Below the pieces are notes generated by a model. It saw only the letters and a list, made by a program, of their open reading frames with translations, ran no database searches and was not told the DNA's origin. This document shows positions 1-9,965 of a DNA stretch of 64,000 nt, in pieces (within the stretch, counting starts at the first letter, position 1; each line of letters opens with the position of its first letter). This stretch comes from Dysidea avara (taxonomy: Eukaryota; Porifera; Demospongiae; Dictyoceratida; Dysideidae). Location of the stretch: NCBI RefSeq assembly GCF_963678975.1, contig NC_089285.1:9472694-9536693 (forward strand), read 5' to 3'. The position numbers were made by a program, and so were the translations under genes.

Positions 1-146
1 ACGAATGCCATGCATTTTGTATGTCTATGTTCTACAATTGTACTTACTGTACAAACTCTCTTAAAGGATCCTCCCTCTAAGGACACTGTATGGTTTCACT
101 CTATTTGCTGTTAGCATTGTTTTGATAAGTATCTGGCTGAGTTCAA

Positions 147-345
147 GGGAATACAAATTTGTGGTTCCAAATGCTCTTATATATATTCAGGGGAGTACAA
201 ATTTGTGATCCTACAAGGGAGTACAAATTTGTGATTCTACAAGGGAATACAAATTTGTGGTTCCAATATAAATGCTAGGGAATACAAATTTGTGGTTCCA
301 ATATAAATGCTCTTATACATTCAAGGGAGTACAAACTTGTGATCC
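147..345. repeat. Short imperfect tandem repeat
   Basis: About six copies of a module reading roughly AAGGGARTACAAATTTGTG are spaced irregularly at 24-50 bp. They are joined by TTCCAATATAAATGCTC or ATCCTAC spacers. No coding frame runs through the repeat. Confidence 0.8.
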
Positions 346-406
346 TACTGTTATTCTAGCTAGGCTATCTGCAATCCAAATTGATAATATTCACTTCTAT
401 TTGCTG

Positions 407-581
407 CAGTTCACAATGGGACAACTGCATTAAGGGAAGGACGTAACTATATAGCTGTTGTCCCAAACATATAAATGGCTGCACAAATGAGGGGAGATTT
501 AGATACTGGGGATGGTGAACAAGCTATTTCTGATGATGATGAAGATGAAGATGACAATGAGCCTGTAGCTGGCCAAGAATG
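407..581 (+). CDS. Possible 3'-terminal exon of an upstream plus-strand gene
   Basis: A pyrimidine-rich stretch ending TTTGCTGCAG (about 398-407) looks like a splice acceptor. After it a short open frame ends in REGRNYIAVVPNI and a TAA just before 474. A second short frame from ATG 474 ends in a strongly acidic tail, SDDDEDEDDNEPVAGQE, with TGA at 579-581. An AATAAA at 684-689 fits a plus-strand transcript end. I do not recognise the protein and cannot tell which of the two frames is translated; the acidic frame may be 3' UTR. Confidence 0.3.
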
Positions 582-683
582 ATCTAATGTGTTGTATTTT
601 TGCATTATTTTATGACTATATTCAACAAACCATACTTCATAGTACACATTATCTATTATCAAAATAATCATCTGGTAACTGTC

Positions 684-689
684 AATAAA
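684..689 (+). promoter_or_regulatory. Candidate polyadenylation signal AATAAA
   Basis: AATAAA lies about 100 bp after the last plus-strand stop codon at 581, inside an AT-rich stretch with no other coding signal. The region 582-873 otherwise shows nothing recognisable. Confidence 0.35.
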
Positions 690-873
690 ATAAAGTGTGA
701 TCTATGTTGGTATATTGAAATTAGCTTAAACAGGTTAAATATCAGACGCTTGACAACTTTTGTGCAGTTAGAGCTCATTAAAAAGCAATTAAGAATGGAA
801 CGAATAAAACAGAACTAGTTCTGTTCGTGGTAGATCGAAATCTCCAAATCGACTAAGCGTTTCATCAGTCGGA

Positions 874-1133
874 TCATAGGACGACGAACACTGATGGAGT
901 TGCCCATGTGACGGCTCGGGTGTAAGCAGCTGTGTCCCTTCCTGAGGCTTTAAGCCTTAAAATCATCTTTTGTAGCTTCTTTCTATCTCCAAAAGCAACT
1001 ATTCCCAGTTCACTCATATCATCACGGTCCAGTTCAAGTAGCACTGCACAGTCTATCTTGTTTGAGCGGAATATTTCCACAACGCTGTCGTCAAAGCCAG
1101 TCTATACCAGCATTCACACACTTCTTCCGCCAT
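874..1133 (-). CDS. SAM-domain protein, frame broken by one base
   Basis: Read on the minus strand from ATG 1133, the frame begins MAEEVCECWYRL. The conserved second half, EIFRSNKIDCAVLLELDRDD and then MSELGIVAFGDRKKLQK, lies in another frame down to the stop at 874. This is the classic sterile alpha motif pattern (F-x-x-N-x-I-D-G-x-x-LL-x-L, then LGI-x-x-x-G-x-R-x-K), a protein-protein or RNA interaction module of about 65 residues. Adding one base in the GG at about 1096-1098 would join both halves (YRL then GFDDSVV), so there is a one-base frameshift, real or a sequencing error. An alternative is an acceptor AG at 1102-1103 with an upstream exon. It diverges from the zinc-finger gene starting at 1267. 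Confidence 0.6.
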
Positions 1134-1266
1134 GTAGCTGTAGCAATACACGCACCTTTGCACAGTAGCTTTTAGCAATATGTCTTATTGACCGCAGGAT
1201 CTATCTGCTATCATCAAGCACTAGCCACGTGATCTACATCGCACGTGACTCATCCAATACCGGACA
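1134..1266. promoter_or_regulatory. Divergent promoter with two E-boxes
   Basis: The 133-bp gap between the SAM gene (minus, ATG 1133) and the zinc-finger gene (plus, ATG 1267) holds CACGTG at 1226-1231 and again at 1242-1247 (GCACGTGACTCAT), plus CCAAT at 1254-1258. CACGTGAC is the core bound by USF/MITF/TFE-type bHLH factors. The head-to-head arrangement and spacing fit a shared bidirectional promoter; co-regulation is inference. Confidence 0.5.
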
Positions 1267-1470
1267 ATGAATAATTGTCCACTGTGTGCTGATTTTTCTT
1301 CTCCTACGACTCAGCTATTATTGCGGCACATTGGAAAAGTGCTTGCAAATACCCCGGGATTTCACATACAATGTAAGTGTGCCGTCACCTTTACCAATTT
1401 TCACGTGTACAAAAGGCATCTCAGGAAGAAGCATCGGGAAATTTATGGAAATGATGGAAACAGAGAACAG
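1267..1470 (+). CDS. First exon of C2H2/MHDLLEG-family gene
   Basis: ATG 1267 opens a frame with an N-terminal C2H2-like pair: CPLC with LLRHI (residues about 4-22), then FHIQCKCAVTF with YKRHLRKKH (about 33-57). The first finger lacks one expected histidine (HIGKVL). The exon ends CAG|gtgcat at 1470/1471. This N-terminus belongs to a large, poorly characterised family of repetitive metazoan genes that go on to a TADN/MHDLLEG core, probably derived from a DNA transposon. The start is chosen because it is the first ATG after the divergent promoter and just precedes the first finger. Confidence 0.6.
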
Positions 1471-1641
1471 GTGCATGGCTAATGGTAAAGCATTAATGCT
1501 AACAGAAATCTATCAGGCAATCCATCAAGATGTTTTGTAAATCAACTACTAGCTAGCTAGCTTTGCATACTGTAGCTAACTACATTTTGGTATATATGCT
1601 GCTAAAGATGATAACTTTATAATACATGCTGAAAGTGAAAG

Positions 1642-2042
1642 GTGGAGCACAATGGCTTGGGGCACAATGGCTTAGATCCTGAATCAAATATGGATACAGG
1701 TAATAGTGGGGCAGAGTCATCCGATAATGCTGTTCCCAATGCCCAGTCTGAGTCATTAGAAAAGCGAATAGCTATGGATATTGAAGCTGAAAGAAGGAAG
1801 AAAACTAACACAATCTGCCACCGATGAAATATTGTCAGATGTTACAGAACTTTGTTCTACTGTTGTTAATAATCTGGGAAATGACTTGCGTCAACGATTG
1901 GAGTCGGCCAGCATAAATCCAAGTGATATTCCTGGCTTTGATGCTATGTTTAATGAAGCATCACCCTATGCAAATCCTTTCAAAAACCTGAAAACACAGT
2001 ATCTACAGCAATCATTTTACCAGTCACATTTCAACCTAGTTG
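1642..2042 (+). CDS. Second coding segment of the MHDLLEG-family gene, frameshifted
   Basis: Two overlapping frames cover one exon. The first encodes an acidic linker (SNMDTGNSGAESSDNAVPN) to about 1780. The second, from about 1781, encodes LKLKEGRKLTQSATDEILSD and runs to SFYQSHFNLV, matching in style the FLLKLKEE...TISEE...PF.GL..Y...HF..V segment of the family. It ends at a good donor, CTAGTT|gtgagt, at 2042/2043. The frame change at about 1770-1780 is one base and could be a real lesion, a short undetected intron, or a base-calling error. The acceptor is not firmly placed. Confidence 0.5.
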
Positions 2043-2900
2043 TGAGTAGCTACACTATTATACCAAGTCTGACAAAATCAGTCTTATATAGCTGGAAAAT
2101 ACATGTGTTTATAAATTATTATGTATCTCCAATTCTGTGCAATCTATAACAATTCTGCAGGTTTCAGGAAAATTTCCATAAATTGCTACAATAGTGGTTA
2201 AAATGTTACATAGTTATGATGTCCAAAGAAAAATTATTGAATTTTAATTTTGAAATTATGGTCAAAATTTGATGGGCTATAAGACTGATTTTGTAAGACC
2301 GGGTTACACATTTATATTGTAAGCCCTTTTTAATTGATACATGAAGGGACAAAATCTGTACATATATATCATTGATAATAATAATTAGTGGCCATGCAAA
2401 GGGATATCAACTTAGCTTTCTAATCAACTGAAAATTCTCAAATGAAACTTTTACACCGTAAAACCATTCAAATGTGTTGGCTCAACATTTTTTTTAATTT
2501 TACATGCAGGCTTATGCACAACTAGGTAACAATGTTAAAGTTGTTATTGTACTACATAATGGATATAGACCATTCACTACGGTTACACACATACTTTCAC
2601 GGTTCATGACTATGGGGCATAAATTAACATCATTGTTTTTTGAAGGAACCGATTCAAGTTACGATTGGAATGGAGCTAGTTTGGAGTGGTGAAGGTCCAT
2701 CACGTCAAGTAAAGGAAGTTAATCCAAGTGAAAACAAGTGATCCTCAAAAATAAAACCACAGGAATCCTGAAATTTGCTAATCCCCAAAAAAAATTATGT
2801 TCCTCAAAAATTTGTACGAATACTGCAACAGTATTGATTTATGTGATATAAATCATTAGCACTATGAATCTTTTCTAAGCTTGTCAATTGTTTAATACAG
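2043..2900 (+). other. Intronic AT-rich sequence with a possible small exon
   Basis: The stretch between the exon ending 2042 and the acceptor at 2900 is mostly AT-rich and non-coding. A 62-codon open frame follows an acceptor-like tttacatgcag ending near 2510, but it does not resemble the expected family segment, so it is left unassigned. Confidence 0.4.
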
Positions 2901-3368
2901 GGGGTCATTCTTCAAACTTTTGAAGGACAGAGAAAGATATTTGGAACTGTAGTTTGTGTCACTGGTGATAACCCTGGAAGTTCTGCTATAGCTGGATTTA
3001 AAGAAAATTCAGCAGCATATAGATTTTGTCGCCAGTGCATGTCTACTATTAACAATGAATTCCAATATCAGGTACTACATAATCAAATAACAACTTATAT
3101 TATGGTGATCTACATGTTCTCAATAGTTTCATGAAAGTAAATTCGTTTTACGCTCCCCTGATGAGCATAGGAGTCTTGTAAAACTGCTGCAAATCCCTTC
3201 ACTTCATGATTATAATTCAGTAACATTCGGAATTAACAGAGATTCAATACTGAACTCATTAGATTACTGTAGTGTTGCTGATGAGACTATGCCCCCTGAT
3301 GCAATGCATGACCTGTTAGAAGGATACTTACCATACACGACTAAGCTTATGCTGAGTTATTTCTTCAG
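2901..3368 (+). CDS. Core exons (TGDN and MHDLLEG) of the interrupted gene
   Basis: Two exons with consistent phases. Exon 2901-3071 (acceptor tttaatacag, donor CAG|gtacta) encodes FGTVVCVTGDNPGSSAIAGF and AAYRFCRQCM. Exon 3127-3368 (acceptor ctcaatag, donor CAG|gttggg) encodes RSPDEHRSLV, then PPDAMHDLLEGYLPYTTKL. The GDNPxSS, CRxC and MHDLLEG motifs are the hallmarks of the family. In known members they form one continuous domain that looks transposase-derived, but no biochemical role is established. Both exons are open with no lesions. Confidence 0.75.
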
Positions 3369-3524
3369 GTTGGGCATTAAAATTAATGCTGTATAACCTT
3401 TAGTGTAAGTCCAAAGCAATCATGTAAATTTTAAATTTCCTTGTGACTGCATGTATAAATAATGATTTCTGCATGCTTATGGCAACAGAGCTGTAATATT
3501 AATGTTTTGTTATTACCACTGTAG

Positions 3525-3661
3525 CAATGGAATATGTGGCATTAGTAATCTAAACAGCATTATGGCGAACTTTGATTTTGGCACAGAATCATCATCCATA
3601 CCTTCAGCTATAACTACAAGCCACATCCATTCAACTGATAAAACTCGGCTAGGACAGACAG
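3525..3661 (+). CDS. Linker exon of the interrupted gene
   Basis: The acceptor ccactgtag (ending 3524) and donor ACAG|gtacag (3661/3662) bound a 137-bp exon encoding NGICGISNLNSIMANFDFG and SHIHSTDKTRLGQT. Its phases match: it completes the AG left by the exon ending 3368 and leaves one G that completes GCT (Ala) of the ASQMW motif beginning the next exon. The residues between MHDLLEG and ASQMW vary across the family, which fits here. Confidence 0.65.
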
Positions 3662-3859
3662 GTACAGTGATGCACATTCACAAATGCCCACAATTATCGT
3701 ATTATGTAAAAGTAAGCGGTGAAATTTGTGGCAAAACAACAAACATCATTGCAAACTATAGTGACTGTCACTAAGATAAGTTGCATCCTTTTTCTAGTCA
3801 TTATTTTGCTACAGATTGCACCACTTATTTTTTACAGTATAAAGTCACATTTTTTGCAG

Positions 3860-3888
3860 CTAGCCAAATGTGGACTTTAGGTAGAATG
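3860..3888 (+). CDS. Left part of an exon split by the 35-kb insertion
   Basis: Acceptor tttttgcag ends at 3859. The exon begins CTAGCCAAATGTGG (SQMWTLGRM) and runs into GTAGAATG, the 8-bp target duplication, where the hAT-type element starts. The same exon resumes at 38872 with CTTCCAGTT (LPVMIGHL). The family reads ASQMW...LLP-x-MIGDL across this join, so the break is exactly in codon register. The gene cannot give its normal protein in this allele unless the insertion is removed. Confidence 0.85.
3881..3888 (+). repeat. Left 8-bp target-site duplication (GTAGAATG)
   Basis: GTAGAATG directly precedes TAGGGCTGAG at 3889. It recurs at 38864-38871 directly after the inverted terminus. An 8-bp duplication is the hallmark of hAT-superfamily insertion. 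Confidence 0.9.
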
Positions 3889-4087
3889 TAGGGCTGAGCG
3901 ATACTACCGTTTTAGCGATATATCGCGATATTTTGAAAGTATCGATATCGCGATATTTTGCTATTAACTATCGTGATACCGTGCCTGTACATTACTGTCA
4001 TTAAAAATTCATTTGTTATGCAGTACTAGGCTAAGAATCCTTGTAAATGATTAAGTCCACCCATCTGGTTTCCCCTGCAGAGAGGTG

Positions 4088-4092
4088 TGAAC
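4088..4092 (+). repeat. Left 5-bp target duplication of the copia element (TGAAC)
   Basis: TGAAC at 4088-4092 precedes the first LTR base, and TGAAC at 38632-38636 follows the last. Five base pairs is the usual Ty1/copia duplication. Confidence 0.85.
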
Positions 4093-4105
4093 TATTGAAC
4101 TGTAT

Positions 4106-6935
4106 AGATACTTCACTCACACTTCACAGATACTTCACCGATACTTCACAGATACTTCACTCACACTTCACAAATACTTCACTCACACTTCACAGATACT
4201 TCACTCACACTTCACAGATACTTCACCGATACTTAACAGATACTTCACCGATACTTAACAGATACTTCAAACACACTTCACAGATACTTCACACACACTT
4301 CAAGGATACTTCACTCACACTTCACAGATACTTCACTCACACTTCACAGATACTTCACCGATACTTAACAGATACTTCACCGATACTTAACAGATACTTC
4401 ACTCACACTTCACAGATACTTCACTCACACTTAACAGATACTTCACTCACACTTCACAGATACTTCACCGACACTTAACAGATACTTCACTCACACTTCA
4501 CAGATACTTCACCGACACTTAACAGATACTTCACTCACACTTCACAGATACTTCACTCACACTTCACAGATACTTCACTCACACTTCACAGATACTTCAC
4601 TCACACTTCACAGATACTTCACTCACACTTCACAGATACTTCACTCACACTTCACAGATACTTCACTCACACTTCACAGATACTTCACTCACACTTCACA
4701 GATACTTCACTCACACTTCAGAGATACTTCACCGATACTTAACAGATACTTCACTCACACTTCACAGATACTTCACTCACACTTCACAGATACTTCACCG
4801 ATACTTAACAGATACTTCACCGATACTTAACAGATACTTCACTCACACTTCAGAGATACTTCACTCACACTTCACAGATACTTCACCGACACTTCACAGA
4901 TACTTCACTCACACTTCACAGATACTTCACTCACACTTCACAGATACTTCACCGATACTTAACAGATACTTCAAACACACTTCACAGATACTTCACACAC
5001 ACTTCAAGGATACTTCACTCACACTTCACAGATACTTCACTCACACTTCACAGATACTTCACCGATACTTAACAGATACTTCACTCACACTTCACAGATA
5101 CTTCACTCACACTTCACAGATACTTCACACACACTTCAGAGATACTTCACTCACACTTCACAGATACTTCACTCACACTTCACAGATACTTCACTCACAC
5201 TTCACAGATACTTCACTCACACTTCACACATACTTCCCTCACACTTCACTGATACTTCACTCACACTTCATAGATACTTCACGCACACTTCACACATACT
5301 TCCCTCGCACTTCACAGATACTTCACTGACACTTCACAGATAATTCCCTCACACCTCACAGATACTTCACTCACACTTCACAGATACTTCACCGATACTT
5401 AACAGATACTTCACTCACACTTCAGAGATACTTCACTCACACTTCACAGATACTTCCCTCACACTTCACAGATACTTCACTGACACTTCACCGATACTTC
5501 ACTCACACTTCACACATACTTCACCGATACTGATCAGATACTTCACCGATACTTCACTCACACCTCACGGATACTTCACTCAGACTCACAGATACTTCAC
5601 TCACACTTCACAGATACTTCACTCACTCTTCACCGATACTTCACTCACACTTCACACATACTTCACTGATGCTGATCAGATACTTCACTCACACTTCACA
5701 GATACTTCACCGATACTTAACAGATCCTTCACTCACACTTCAGAGATACTTCACTCACACTTCACAGATACTTCACGCACACTTCACAGATACTTCACTT
5801 ACACTTCACAGATACTTCACCGATACTTCACTCACTATACTTCACAGATACTTCACTCACACTTCACAGATACTTCACTCACACTTCACAGATACTTCAC
5901 ACACACTTCACAGATACTTCACACACACTTCAAGGATACTTCACTCACACTTCAAGGATACTTCACTCACACTTCACAGATACTTCACTCACACTTTACA
6001 GATACTTCACCGATACTTAACAGATACTTCACCGATACTTAACAGATACTTCACTCACACTTCAGAGATACTTCACTCACACTTCACAGATACTTCACTC
6101 ACACTTCACAGATACTTCACTCACACTTCACAGATACTTCACCGATACTTAACAGGTACTTCACTCACACTTCACAGATACTTCACTCACACTTCACAGA
6201 TACTTCACTCACACTTCACAGATACTTCACTCACACTTCACAGATACTTCACTCACACTTCACAGATACTTCACCGATACTTAACAGGTACTTCACTCAC
6301 ACTTCACAGATACTTCACTCACACTTCACAGATACTTCACTCACACTTCACAGATACTTCACTCACACTTCACAGATACTTCACCGATACTTAACAGATA
6401 CTTCACTCACACTTCACAGATACTTCACTCACACTTCACAAATACTTCACACAGATACTTCACCCACACTTCACAGATACTTCACTCACACTTCACAGAT
6501 ACTTCACTCACACTGCACAGATACTTACACACACTTCACAGATACTTCACACACACTTCAAGGATACTTCACTCACACTTCACAGATACTTCACTCACAC
6601 TTTACAGATACTTCACCGATACTTAACAGATACTTCACCGATACTTAACAGATACTTCACTCACACTTCAGAGATACTTCACTCACAATTCACAGATACT
6701 TCACTCACACTTCACAGATACTTCACGCACACTTCACAGATACTTCACCGTTACTTAACAGATACTTCACTCACACTTCACAGATACTTCACTCACACTT
6801 CACAGATACTTCACACACACTTCACAGATACTTCACACACACTTCAAGGATACTTCACTCACACTTCACAGAACTCACACTTCACAGATACTTCACTCAC
6901 ACTTCACCGATACTTAACAGATACTTCACTCACAC
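4106..6935 (+). repeat. Satellite A, array 1 (11-bp module, 22-bp unit)
   Basis: Tandem 11-mers, mainly TTCACTCACAC alternating with TTCACAGATAC. Variants are TTCACCGATAC, TTAACAGATAC, TTCACACACAC and TTCAAGGATAC. Because three modules make 33 bp, long open frames appear by arithmetic; they are not genes. The left edge abuts the first bases of the copia LTR, and the right edge joins the gene X unit at 6936. Confidence 0.95.
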
Positions 6936-7120
6936 AATGTGTTTATGACACCCTGTTCCACTTTTCTTTGTTCTGTACAATCAGGACTTGCGATATGTGT
7001 ATCCAAGTAGCCACGAAAATATTTGTTGCTCTGAAAAAAGGGTTCCAGGGTGTCATGATGTAGATGTGTGGTACACTCTGGAGAACAGATATCCTTGTAT
7101 TTTATGTCCCATAATTTCAT
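6926..7120 (-). CDS. Hypothetical small minus-strand frame
   Basis: A 64-codon frame from ATG 7120 contains LWDIKYKDICSPEC and HLHHDTLEPFFQSNKYF. Its last codons run into satellite A, so the stop is probably fortuitous. It faces away from gene X and could be a decayed exon or a first exon. No family is recognised. The copy 2 equivalent (24458-24652) differs by one residue. Confidence 0.25.
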   Translation of the reverse strand: MKLWDIKYKDICSPECTTHLHHDTLEPFFQSNKYFRGYLDTHIASPDCTEQRKVEQGVINTLCE

Positions 7121-9650
7121 AAGTTGGGAATACTTTACACTTGAACAATTTGCATGGGTACTGTGTAAGTAAACAGTTTTAGTGCACGTTGTAGTTTATT
7201 TTTGATCTGTAATTGTCTGAAGTGATTTCCTTTATATTCTGATTTGTCAATACCACATATGTTCTAACAATAACCTTACTTAACACATTATTTCCAATAT
7301 TACGTTTGTTAATGCAAATCGATTCAGGAAGAGACGTAATTAATTAGCGTGCGCCGCTGATTGGTATACTTGAATAATACTTCCGTATATTCCAACTGAT
7401 TCAAAGTCTGTATCTAGTGTGTGTCGTGTCATGAGCAACCCAAGAAAAAGAAACAGACCAGAAACATCAGAGTAAGTGCTTAGAAAAAATACTCGTTGGT
7501 TCGTGACATTGTAAAATGGGACAGATGGCGTGCCATAAGGCCACGCTTTTTTCTGTGAGAGGTAGTTCTCTTTACCCTTTGGCTAACCTCCCGGTACCAG
7601 GAGGCAAATCCTATTAAGGAGGCAAATCCTTATTATCCTAAATAAGATAAAAGTTTGATGCCAAGTGTAGTTTCTCTATACTCTAATTAATGCACACTGA
7701 TTGTTTCGCAGGGAAGAAGATCCTTCAGATGAAGATCCTTCAGATGAAGACAATGATCTAGACCGGTATAATGTGACTGACTGTGGCCACCAAGTAAGTT
7801 TAAAGCTAAGCATTTTTAGGATTGTCCGCATTTTTATACTTCATGCCTTCAATGGGACGCTTAGCATAGATTATGGAGGGGCCAAAGTATATGCACTTAG
7901 ACATTTACTGTAGGTAGTTATCTGCGACCACGGTCTAAGTCAACAGTCAAGGCCACCGAATTTGTATTATCCAACCCACAATGAAGAGTACATTTCTTAG
8001 TCACTGGTCAAAGATCGAAAAGGGCTATTAGTCAAAGGAAAAAGTGAAGTTTCAGCTAGTCAAGACTTTGACCGTGATCACAGATCAATCTATCTGTGAC
8101 ACTCCCTTGTGTCTTTGCCAGATTGCTTTTTACATTTGAGTGGCAGGAGAGGGTCTGGACCAGTTATGTAGCATAGGCATCTCATAAGCCCCAACTACAT
8201 TTTGCCTAATGTTTGAGGGCAGGGGGGTCAGACAGGGATCACGTGTTTACGTAATAATATTTGCACAAGCTCGGAAATATTTCACGTGAGCTGATAATTC
8301 TACTTAGTTTGCTGTTTACAATGGTGTAAAGCACAGCGAAAACCGTGCTACCGTTACGGAGTAATTAAACTTACAGTGATGGCGGTATGTGGCGGAAACG
8401 ATTTTCACATCAGCAGTACTATTGATTATTGTTGATTATAATACAATTGTTAACTGATATTGCACACTTTTGGCACGCAATATGACTACAATTTACAAAA
8501 ATATATTTCTTAGCTTTGTAACGTGTGATCCTGTCTGACCCCCCCCCCCCCCGGGTTGGAGGGCAGACTAATTACTACATGAGAGACTATAAGCACCCCT
8601 GCAAGAGTTCATAATATCAACAGTTCTTCATCTACACAGTGTGTTGTATTGCTAGTTCTGTGTGTCATGCATACTATGTTACCAGTGTTTTTACACTTTA
8701 GGGCCCACAGGCAAATATGGTGCTATTTATCTTTGAGACGAAGAAGGCACAGAAGATTCTGTTAAAAATTGAGCGTAAGCCATCAACAGCTTGCGATTTC
8801 GATGTGGGATATCTGCTAAAATATGTCCAGAAGATAGACAACATTTCTATTCCTAAAAGTGGCAATATAGTTGAGATTGGCAAGTGTGACGATCTTCGTG
8901 TCTTCATATGGAAATTTAAGAATTGTGTAGCGTGCTCGAAGGCCACACACAAAGATTTTAGAATGGTGAAGCAATCTCAGAAAAAAATTGAAGGAATGCC
9001 AAATTCAAAAGGAAGAATTAGTTACCCGTACTTTACACTTAAACTAAACCAGGATCTTAGTGAGGATGACACTTATCCTTCTCCTGAGTTTGAGAGAATC
9101 AGAGTGGACATGTTCAGCACTTCGCTGCAATTGCATGGGTATGTTGTGCATCAGTGTGGAGCAGCAGGTTCTTATTGCTTTTGCGAATTTTCTGGTGGGG
9201 GGGACTTCTATGTTGCTGGCCAGGTAGCAGAACCCTTGGTGTTTCAGTGTATGCAGAATGCTGATGATGATGATAATCCTCGTGCAGCAAATAACTTATC
9301 CCCTCCAACAGGTGGGACGCAGAGATTTGCTACACTAAGTATTGAGGGAAAAGTAGGCAGCAGTAATATTAAATCTGTGATCTATCAGCTCTGGGCCAAC
9401 ATGATTGTTATCACTGTTGACAAATTCGTACAGTTTTGTCTAGGGTATGGGAATGGATTTACGAAGACTGACCTCATAAATATTCTATCACTTACAGCAT
9501 ATGGCATCGCGTGTTTCGGAGACGGAAGTGTGGCTGCCTATAAGCTAGAAATTTCTTTTAACAATTGCAACTCTATTACAGAAAAGGTTGAACCCAGCAA
9601 CTATAACAAAACTGTAGCAGCAAGACTAATCGATAGTATGTTAGAATATT
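6936..9650 (+). repeat. Segmental duplication, copy 1 (gene X unit)
   Basis: This 2,715-bp segment recurs in the same orientation at 24468-27189 (2,722 bp). The only differences I see are one substitution (7016 G versus 24548 A) and a poly-C tract of 14 versus 21. Its left edge lies inside satellite A. Its right edge is an inversion breakpoint. Confidence 0.95.
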
Positions 9651-9667
9651 ACCGTTCTCCTGGTTAG
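7431..9667 (+). CDS. Gene X copy 1: nuclease-like protein, altered C-terminus
   Basis: Three exons with clean borders: 7431-7471 (MSNPRKRNRPETS), 7712-7793 (acidic EEDPSDEDPSDEDNDLDRY) and 8702-9667, joined in phase, about 362 residues. The basic then acidic N-terminus precedes a globular domain. Late in it, FATLSIEGKVGSSNIKS is followed by YQLWANM, resembling the E-x-K...Q core of PD-(D/E)XK nuclease folds seen in Crinkler-type effectors; that assignment is inference. The last residues are replaced: after DSMLEY the frame enters inverted sequence and ends YRSPG, whereas copy 2 reads HKEKMKQMEVRVV. A CCAAT element (ATTGG, 7360-7364) lies 67 bp upstream of the ATG. Confidence 0.6.
7794..8701 (+). 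other. Intron 2 of gene X copy 1, with a poly-C tract
   Basis: This 908-bp intron runs from gtaagt to acactttag. It contains an uninterrupted run of 14 C at 8539-8552. I see no other gene in it. Confidence 0.6.
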
Positions 9668-9803
9668 TTATAGTTAGAATAGTTAAATTTTGTGTTTTCA
9701 AAAGTCTTCTCTGGCAGAATTTATTAATCCTCAGCAGACAGCAAACTGTAACCATTCCCTGCGTCATGTTTTGTGCAGACCAGCAGCCATTTTTATAGGA
9801 CAA

Positions 9804-9964
9804 GTTGTGCAAAGGCATCTACCAATTGCATGTGGTGAATATAGGTTTCTACAAATACATAGAGATTTTGATAACAGATTTTACATCATCTTAGCAATGA
9901 TTAGCTACACACTAACATATTATACTACTCTGACTTCCATTTGCTTCATTTTTTCTTTGTGATA
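9804..9964 (-). repeat. Inverted fragment of the gene X 3' end
   Basis: This 161-bp stretch is the reverse complement of 27186-27346, which in copy 2 carries the true gene X C-terminus and 3' UTR up to just before AATAAA. The adjoining satellite A array (9966-11970) is also reversed relative to the other three, so the inversion probably included it. The intervening 9651-9803 has no counterpart in copy 2. Confidence 0.9.
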
Positions 9965-9965
9965 C

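Noticed and set aside
4047..6394. Long Ser/Thr/His-rich open frames (FTHTSQILHRY repeats), also at 11002-11931, 21786-22166 and 27600-28640
   Set aside because: They are produced by the 11-bp satellite: three modules equal 33 bp, so a stop-free register stays open. No codon bias, start context or conservation beyond the repeat.
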